A stretch of DNA of 64,000 nucleotides from Cristatella mucedo. Taxonomy: Eukaryota > Bryozoa > Phylactolaemata > Cristatellidae. A program made the translations under genes and the position numbers. The stretch lies in contig WPIO01000058.1 in NCBI GenBank assembly GCA_009760855.2, positions 2,224,001 to 2,288,000 of the forward strand, in the 5' to 3' direction. Under the pieces are notes generated by a model. It searched no databases. It had not been told where the DNA came from and was given only the letters and a program-made list of their open reading frames with translations. Positions within the stretch are counted from its first letter, which is position 1. The number at the start of each line of letters is the position of its first letter. This document shows positions 57,230 to 64,000 of this stretch, in pieces.

Positions 57230-58285
57230 ACTACCAGTGCGATGACTGTCGCACAGAAATGAGGCAGCCAGGCCCGCGGAGGGGTCCGCCGTTGCGGCTT
57301 GAGAGCGTCTTCAAAGAGATGCTTGAGGTCGGCGTGTCGGTGGTTTGTGTGCGACAGCTGTGTCGAAGCGGGCGTCGGGCCGTCGGTGTAAGCTGGCTTA
57401 AGTCGGCTGATATGCACATTGTTTTGTCTTATTTCCCGGCGATGTCGAGGAAGAAAAAAATTATCTCGTCGGGCGAAGATGCTGTAGGAGCCTTCATACG
57501 GTAGATCCGGCGGCCCCATGACGTGGTTCACACGGATTAAAACGTGGGTGCGGGAAGACAATTCTTGGTCAAGGTGCTCGCCACGAACCAAGGTCAAAGT
57601 CAATATATTTGATGACCGAGGTCGTGGGCTAAAGCCGCGTGGCAAATGTGAAGTGCCTGAATATCGATTAAGTTCTCTTAGGGCGCTATACAAATGAAAT
57701 ATATTTTTATGTTTGCTTACAAATATCGATCGCAGGGGTTGAGAGCGCCCGGCAGGGTAGAAAAGTAGGCGCATCAAAATCCCGACGCGAGCCGTAAAAG
57801 TAGCAGGGTCAAATTCTGCGTCGGAAGCAGAGGTGGCGGTTGCGAAAAATACCCCAGAGAGGCGAAATTTTGAGTCGTAATCCATTTGAGCGTACAGCAG
57901 CTGGGGCCAACGTCTTCCATCACTGCGTTTCGCAGGCCAAACAGGATCGCTGGCAGCTGGAGGTGCCAACGCGTTCGATTCGGAGAAGCCCGAATAGCAG
58001 ACTTCAACGGCCAGCGGAAACGTTCCCCCAACCCATTCGCCTCAGAGTGATACGACCTAGCCGTAATATGCCAGCAGCCGAGGATTTTCGTGAAGCTGAC
58101 CCACGTAGTTGAAGTGAATTGTGCTCCACGATCGGTCGTGACAACTGCTGGGGTTCCGAAACAGGAAATCCGGCCGTTTAAGAAAGCCTTAGAGCAAGCC
58201 TCTGCGGTGGCGTCGGCCAAGGGAGTGGCTTCTGGCCACCTCGTGAACCGGTTGCCCCTTTTAGCTAGACGAAAACCGTGGAGAT
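57230..58285 (-). mobile_element. Ty3/Gypsy LTR retrotransposon remnant: integrase region with a nested insertion
   Basis: Minus strand: RFTRWPEATPLADATAEA near 58,200-58,260 and TPAVVTTDRGAQFTS (integrase core Asp block) near 58,120, followed by an HSEANGLGERF segment (HPxxNGxVERF-like). Further down, after an insert, come GPPDLPYEGSYSIFARRDNF and ISRLKPAY, the typical Gypsy integrase C-terminal module. No gag, protease or RT was found. The element is truncated and frameshifted. It lies in intron 1 of the divergent gene. Confidence 0.8.
57553..57715 (+). mobile_element. SINE-D: tRNA-like head joined to an L2-type hairpin tail, nested in the Gypsy integrase
   Basis: Head: CAAGGTGCTCGCC, then GATGACCGAGGTCGTGGGCT (worn B-box). 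Tail: GAAGTGCC...GGGCGCTATACAAATG. It is homologous in reverse to 48,919-49,050. It splits the integrase C-terminal module from its core. By chance the surrounding minus-strand frame stays open across it. Confidence 0.7.
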
Positions 58286-58299
58286 ATTGGTTACACAGG

Positions 58300-59469
58300 C
58301 GACATAATGCACTCCCGATAAGCGGTGTGTGTGTCGCTTTCTTGGCACTTGTTCTCTTGCGTTTTGAAGCGAGTTCTCATGACAGACGTCAGGGTTCTGA
58401 CAGCTGGAGGGAGGAAACACGGACGTGCGTCTGTAAGGTGGAATTCCACGGAAGTCGGCCGACTGGGGTCAGGCGGCTTTGTTCAGGTTGTCAGGTTCTT
58501 TGTTCAGAATGCCAGGCATTCCAGCTGTCGAAGTAGGGCTGTGCAGAGTAGTCGATTTTCACTACGATACAAACTGCATACTAAATGAAATACATATGTG
58601 ATCCGACGAGCAGAATTTTTTAAAGTAGGAGTTGGCAGTGCAATCGTAGAAGAATATTTGATTTCGTGTATGATCTTTGTTGCAAATTGGGCCAAGCACA
58701 TGAGTCAGAAGGGAAAATGAATCAGTCAGTGTACACAATTCGGCACTTAGGGAACAACGAGTCACTGAAATGAATGTTAAAATCACTCAGCATGAGTAAG
58801 GGCCGATTTTATGGAGTACATAATCAAAATGAGATCGGATAAAGCCTCGGATCGGATCGAGCCCTGAGGCATACGTGAAGTGCCTGGATAGAGATTTAAG
58901 TTCTCTCAGGGTGTTATACAAATGAATTATATTGTACTGCCTTGGACGTTCACTATCATCAAACAACCGACTCGTAATGCTTTTTTTTCTTTTGCTTGGT
59001 AGAGCTTTGATCTGTCTAAGCCCCGTGAAGTTTCACCTTATGACATATTGGGCTAAGTGCCATAATAGTCACTACCTGTTTGAGACATTTAACACAGGCT
59101 TTGTGTAGTCAGCAGCTTCTGGACGTATGTATTGTCTGGTGTATAGTTTTGAAGCAACCGATGCATCGGTTGTGACTAATTGGACGAGCATATTTGATAA
59201 TAGCTAAGGGTCACGAGTTGAAGACTCGAAGTGCCCATCTTGATTAATAGATTTTAGCTCCGGTATTGTTTGAGCATTTCCTCGGAACTTCGGTCAACGG
59301 TACGTGATAATGGATGTTTCACACCGATCGACATGTCTAGTCAGACCACCATGTAAAAAGCACCCTAGGTACCTAGCACCAGTCAAATTTGACTTTTTGG
59401 GAGGGGGTATTCTTATTTAATGGTTAGTTAAGAAGCAGCTTGGAAAGCCAGGATAGATCAATGTGTCTG
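58300..59469. other. Intron 1 of the divergent gene, between Gypsy and L2
   Basis: 58,268-58,325 repeats the GACGAAAACCGTGGA...CTCCCGA.AAG motif of 57,094-57,140, perhaps an LTR scrap. Near 58,610-58,720 the minus strand reads TNSYFKKF.. and ..THVLGPICNKDHT, a worn LINE endonuclease end. The hairpin tail at 58,868 follows. The rest is unassigned. Confidence 0.4.
58868..58937 (+). repeat. SINE-D/L2 hairpin tail remnant
   Basis: GTGAAGTGCCTGGATAGAGA, then GTTCTCTCAGGGTGTTATAC followed by AAATGAATTATATT. Only the tail remains. Confidence 0.65.
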
Positions 59470-62421
59470 TTATGAGCATTTAGTACTTACAGAGACGAAG
59501 GACTTGGATCAGATCTGATTCTATTTACTATGTCATTTCAAGTGGTGAACGACTGGAGGTGGAGTTGCTATTGTCGTGCGCTCGAAATTCAACTTCAAGC
59601 CATTTGCGGTACCCTCGAAGCAGTCTTTTGAATCAATTGTCCTGGTCTCACCCGAAAACAAGCTACCGATGGCAGTAGTCTATCGCCCACCAGGTACCAA
59701 ATCCTCCTTTATCTCAGATTTCTCCGATCTCATTTCGATTCTCTGTGCAAGAAATCGATCCTTCCTCGTAATGGGTGATTTCAACATTCACTTTGATAAC
59801 TTATCTGGCGCTTTCAGCACCGAATTTCGTGCATTGACTGACTCATTGTCTCTTGTGGCTCATGTGCATGGCCCTACCCACATCAAGGGTCACACACTCG
59901 ACCAGATTTTCTCATACAACTGAGCTTTGTCATCACCAATTATTACCAAATCCTGCTTATCTGACCACACGCAGATCTCATTCAATCTACAGTGTGTGCC
60001 CACATCCTCCTCTAAAATAACCTGTGAATCGCGAAACCTCAAGACCCTTGACATCGATGCTGTCCGTGCGAGAATATCTGCTTTGCCTCTGCTGCTCAGT
60101 CCTCCCTCCGATCTGTCATCATTGGTAGATAGCTACAACACGACACTAGCTGACACGCCCGATGAGTTTGCACCCCTGACTAAGCACACCGGGCGCCCTC
60201 GCCCAGACGGCCTATGGTTTACCGCAGACATTAAACTAGCCAAGTCTACTAAACGAAAGCTTGAAAAAGCATACAAAATATCCGGACTAACTGTCCACCG
60301 ACAGGCATATGAAGACTACTGTAGGTCGTACCAATCGATCCTAGCAAAGGTTAAGTCTAGTTTTTATAAAAACATTGTTGAATCACAGATGCACAATCCA
60401 AAAATGCTGATGTCGACAATAAACCATCTCCTCAACCGTTCCCAGATTAGCTCCTTACCTGATGATCCTAATGATGATCTAGCCGATCGCTTCTCTCGAT
60501 TCTTTGTGCAGAACATAGACAAGATCAGGGAATCCATCCCTGCGATGACAACCTCCCAACTAAAATGCTGTTCCTCGGTTCCTGGCTGCACCTCAATGTC
60601 TGCATTTAAGCAGGTCACTAGTGATCTAGTCCTAAAGTTCGTATCTCAATCAAAGAAGACAACAACTCATCTGGACCCTATTCCCACTGTCCTGCTCCTA
60701 CGTTGCATTGATCTGCTGCTGCCATGCATAACTAACATAATTAATATGTCATTAGCCTCAGGTCATGTCCCAGCACCTTTCAAAAAAGCTGTAGTCAGGC
60801 CACTTCTCAAGAAAGCTACACTTGACCAAGAGAACTTGAGCAACTACCGCCCAGTTTCCCTTCTACCATTCCTATCAAAGACACTCGAATGGGTCGTGGC
60901 AGACCAGTTGAACTCGTATATCGAAACCTCACACCTTGCTAGTAAGTTCCAGTCTGGCTTTAGAGCTAATCACTCCACAGAGTCAGCATTGCTTCGAGTA
61001 TACAACGACCTACTTAGGAATGCAGACATGGGTGGAGTGTCTCTGCTTGTTTTGCTTGATCTTTCGGCAGCTTTAGATACCATTGATCACAAAGTTCGTC
61101 TAGAGCGCCTCTCATCTCGCCTGGGCATCACTGGCACTGCTCTGCAGTGGTTCAGGTCCTATCTCAGTGGGAGACTCCAGAGTATTGACGTGAATGGACA
61201 AAGATCATCTGAAGTACCTCTGAAATATAGAGTAACTCAGGGCTCAGTGCTAGGTCCGGTTCTTTTCACGGTTTATACTCTGCCTCTTGCTGATGTGATT
61301 GGCAAGCACAATCTAGGCTTTCACTTCTATGCAGATGACACTCAGTTGTACCTTTGCTTTGATCCCTCCCAGCCTTCGAGCACCTCAAATTCTCTCAACT
61401 CACTAGCTGCATGCATTGATGGCATCCGCACATGGATGGCAGCAAATTTTCTAAAACTAAACGATGATAAAACTAACTTACTAGTTATGGGCAAACCCAG
61501 AGTGATCCAGAGATTGGAAAGGCTGACTCTCAAAATTGGCTCTGCCAGCATATCTCCAGTTGAATCAGCTCGAAATCTAGGTGTCATATTTCAAATTGAC
61601 CTCTCGTTGGACGACCATATCAGCTCCACAGTCAAATCCGCCTATTTTCAGCTTCATAACATTGCTAAAATTCGGGCTTGTTTAGATAAAGATACCACGT
61701 CCAAATTGGTCCATGCATTCGTGACATCCCGTCTCGACTTCTGCAACTCACTGCTTACTGGCCTACCGGCATGTGCGATCAGGCGATTGCAGCTGGTGCA
61801 AAACTCTGCAGCTAGGCTTGTCTGTCGTGAGCGTCTCAGTTGCCACATTACTCCACTTCTTGCCGACCTGCACTGGCTACCAGTCAAGCAACGGATTGAC
61901 TTCAAGGTTTTGTCGCCCACTTTTAGGTCCCTTCATTCTATGGCTCCAGCCTATCTCTCAGATATACTACCCCATCAGGCCAAGCATCGTACCACCCACT
62001 TTTCGGAATCCAACAGTCTAGAAATACCTCATACAAACCTTAAATCCTTTGTAGACCGTGCATTTAGTTCATATGCTCCCAAAGCCTGGAACTCCCTCCC
62101 GACCTGAGTCAGAACAACCCCTAACCTGACCACATTTAAAAGGAACCTAAAAACACACCTATTTAGGACAGCATTTAGTGGGTCCCTGTGATTCGTCCTT
62201 GATGTGCTTATGCGTGCTGACACTGTGCATGCTGCCACTAACCACATTTGCATGCTGACGCTGTGCATGTCACCCCTAACCATGTTATTCATTTTGTTTG
62301 TTTTTCAAGCATGATTTTACTTACCATTCAATTGCATTTCACTTTACAGCAAATGTAAAGTGCCTAGAGAGAGAGAGAGAGATTAAGTGAGATTATTCTC
62401 TGAGGGCGCTTTATCAAATGA

Positions 62422-62453
<32 letters not shown>

Positions 62454-62455
62454 TG
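59470..62455 (+). mobile_element. L2/CR1-type non-LTR retrotransposon, best-preserved copy
   Basis: Encodes part of an apurinic-like endonuclease and a long reverse transcriptase on the plus strand. Endonuclease motifs from about 59,550: GGGVAIVVRS, VVYRPPG, MGDFNIHFD, DHTQISF. RT motifs: [67 protein letters not shown] and the catalytic box [12 protein letters not shown] near 61,320-61,355. The C-terminal region has [19 protein letters not shown] and [19 protein letters not shown]. Two in-frame TGA codons interrupt it, at 59921-59923 and at about 62105. The 5' end is truncated or decayed before about 59,480. The 3' tail has a GC-stem hairpin followed by a TTA microsatellite to about 62,450. 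It lies in intron 1 of the divergent gene. Confidence 0.92.
59576..62107 (+). pseudogene. L2-type ORF2 (endonuclease-reverse transcriptase) with in-frame stops
   Basis: One reading frame runs from 59576 to 62107, broken by TGA at 59921-59923 between the endonuclease part (ending LDQIFSYN) and the RT part. It closes at a second TGA just after WNSLPT, where the 3' flank continues to resemble the usual C-terminal tail. The YADD box and the flanking RT motifs are intact over about 720 codons. The copy is therefore recent but probably inactive. Frame and motifs are directly visible; inactivity is inferred. Confidence 0.85.
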
Positions 62456-62952
62456 TGGGTCGATTCATGCATCTTTTTGAAGTTGGCCCTAAGGTTTTCT
62501 TAGTACTTGAGGTTACTTAACGGGATTTCTGATCTGCTGCTAATCAGCAGCTGCGTTGGCTGATTGCAAGCTGGGACAGCACTCTTTTTTCTGCCTCTCC
62601 GAAAAGACGATTTAGTTAGTCTTACTTTGCGAGTAAAATCACTTGCTGTGCTTACATTAGGTCTGAAGCTACACTCGCTTGCCTTGCACCATCCAAATTC
62701 ATCTAGCAAAAGCACCGGTTTTTGCGACTGTATGTGCATGACGTTTGACGACTGTATTTTGATTTATGTGGTCAAAGCTTTTGGTTGTACACACCCCATC
62801 ATGTTCATCATTGCTCGTACTTGTACTCTCAAGACTGAGCTAAAATGGACTGTGCTAAAGTCTATGCCTTAATGGACTCGTGGCTGAGCTTATCCATGGC
62901 CATCGGTCACAGTGGGTCCGTTCCTGTGATCTAAATACTCGTGTTGTTCTAG

Positions 62953-63035
62953 ATGAAGTCATCGACCTCGTGCCAGCAACAACCCTAAATGCTGCTGAGC
63001 AATTATTTTCTGCTACTCAAACACTTGGAGAAGAA
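62953..63035 (+). CDS. Probable second exon of the divergent gene
   Basis: Acceptor TTGTTCTAG| precedes 62953 and donor GAAGAA|GTAAGA follows 63035. The 83 nt exon takes one base from the exon at 56924-56987 and reads DEVIDLVPATTLNAAEQLF then SATQTLGEE, ending in phase 0. Composition and helix-like pattern suggest real coding sequence, but the family is not recognised. The intervening intron of about 6 kb holds a Gypsy remnant and an L2 element. A possible third exon starts after TTTTCTTCCCAG at 63388 (LEMQCMAASSW), but no good donor follows. Confidence 0.4.
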
Positions 63036-64000
63036 GTAAGATGGCGGCTGGCTCATTGTGAATGTGGTTGGCTGACTTTGTGCCACTGCCACAGCATCTT
63101 GATATGCCAGTACTCTTGTTTTCGGTTGTGAAAAGCAGAGCCAATTAGGAAAGCTGCAGTACTTTATTTTCTTTTTATTTTTGTCCTATGGCTATACCTG
63201 GTAATAGGGCTCTACTATTTGCTCGATTTTTTTAAACTGCACCAACAGCTGAAAGACCTCGAAATGAATAAATGAATCCCAAAATGCCTCAACTTAGAGA
63301 GGCAAGGCTTTTTAAAAGCACTTCCTCGAGCCTTGCCATTGACATGCTACCATCCAAAGCACCTTGGCTTGCAATTTTTCTTCCCAGTTGGAAATGCAGT
63401 GCATGGCAGCATCTAGCTGGCAAGCAACCGATGTCAGCCACCATGCCCCTTTGCTAGCCAAGACAAGGCCAGCTGCACTGCCAGCCGGTCAGGGTTGTTT
63501 GCAGGCTGAACAGCATGTTATGTCAGCTGCCGACCAGAAATCGTAGCAGCAGTAGAGGCTTTCCCCCCATCCCATGAGTCACTTAGCTAGAAACACCTTC
63601 GAAAGGCAGAGGCCCCATACGACTACTGACTGCAAGCCTCCTACCCTAGAGAGCAACTGCCGCCGCTTAATAGCCAGGAGAAGGGATCGACTGGCCCATT
63701 GGGATATCAGCACCAGGTTCGACTGAGACCTTGCTGCCACAGTGACTTGATGAGCCACAAGTGGACCACTTGGCAACAATCAGGGGAGGGGTTTGGGGCG
63801 GCTGGGTGGTGGGGGGAGGCTTCGGAAGTGCAGGCATCATGGCAGGCTCCCAAATGGTCAATATCGTGTAGTAAATGACGTGCTAGCTCAAAAAACCAGA
63901 TAGACAAACAGTGGAGTACATTTTGACATTGAGGGTACTTGCCTTTTTGGTTGGAGCCACCTGTAGCTTGCTTTTGAGCAACGAGGTGGCTTCTCTTCGA
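63036..64000. other. Right edge, unresolved; may hold further exons
   Basis: A plus-strand frame after TTTTCTTCCCAG| at 63388 (LEMQCMAASSWQATDV) is phase-compatible with the preceding exon, but no good donor was seen before its stop at 63546. The minus strand has a Pro-rich frame (PALPKPPPTTQPPQTPPLIV) near 63,765-63,850. I cannot decide between them. Confidence 0.3.

Noticed and set aside
57049-57969. 306-codon minus-strand frame as a host gene
   Set aside because: Its parts are Gypsy integrase C-terminal sequence and a reversed SINE; no host domain, start or splice support.
62029-62292. Minus-strand frame seen again at 49006-49287 with nearly identical protein
   Set aside because: The conservation comes from two young L2 3' ends; the frame is the antisense of non-coding tail sequence.
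63579-63907. Pro-rich minus-strand frames as a second gene
   Set aside because: Low-complexity, no clear splice or start signals, and equally open alternatives exist on the same strand; left as unresolved.
1-64000. CRISPR arrays, phage, toxin-antitoxin or other prokaryotic defence systems
   Set aside because: No regularly spaced repeats and no bacterial gene structure; the window is intron-containing animal DNA.

Overview
This window is animal nuclear DNA, AT-rich and full of introns. Non-LTR retrotransposons of the L2/CR1 type, tRNA-derived SINEs, Tc1/mariner remnants and one Ty3/Gypsy remnant fill the introns and the intergenic space. Host exons are short and bounded by GT/AG splice sites. 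Nothing looks prokaryotic: no operons, CRISPR arrays or phage genes. The protein identity of the main gene and its divergence from the human sequence suggest a non-vertebrate metazoan. A sponge or another early-branching aquatic animal would fit, but the species cannot be fixed from this sequence.

One gene dominates. From about 56.15 kb to the left edge, the minus strand carries the N-terminal three quarters of HUWE1, the giant HECT-type E3 ubiquitin ligase. I resolved 59 coding exons (9,894 nt, 3,298 codons). All 58 junctions keep phase and all introns are GT-AG. The exons cover the conserved N-terminus, the DUF908/DUF913 armadillo-like region, UBA, UIM, WWE, the acidic tract and the first ubiquitin-binding (UBM) repeats. 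The catalytic HECT domain lies beyond the left edge. Exon coordinates were read by eye from splice signals and from remembered similarity to human HUWE1.

At 56.17-56.92 kb a compact intergenic segment with YY1-like and ETS-like motifs separates HUWE1 from a divergently transcribed plus-strand gene. That gene has a first coding exon at 56,924-56,987 and a phase-compatible second exon at 62,953-63,035. I do not recognise its product. Its roughly 6 kb first intron holds a decayed Ty3/Gypsy integrase with a SINE inserted in it and the best-preserved L2-type LINE of the window (59.47-62.46 kb). The right edge (63.04-64.0 kb) is unresolved.

The HUWE1 introns hold at least 15 L2-type fragments in both orientations, about seven copies of a tRNA-headed SINE (called SINE-A), six fragments of a second non-LTR family (LINE-B), two Tc1/mariner pieces, simple-sequence tracts and several tandem or inverted duplications. 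A second SINE type (SINE-D) joins a tRNA-like head to the same 3' hairpin tail as the L2 elements, which suggests a LINE/SINE partnership. I found no convincing new defence or catalytic system. The most useful leads are the LINE/SINE shared hairpin, the divergent promoter with its unknown gene, and the intronic inverted repeats.
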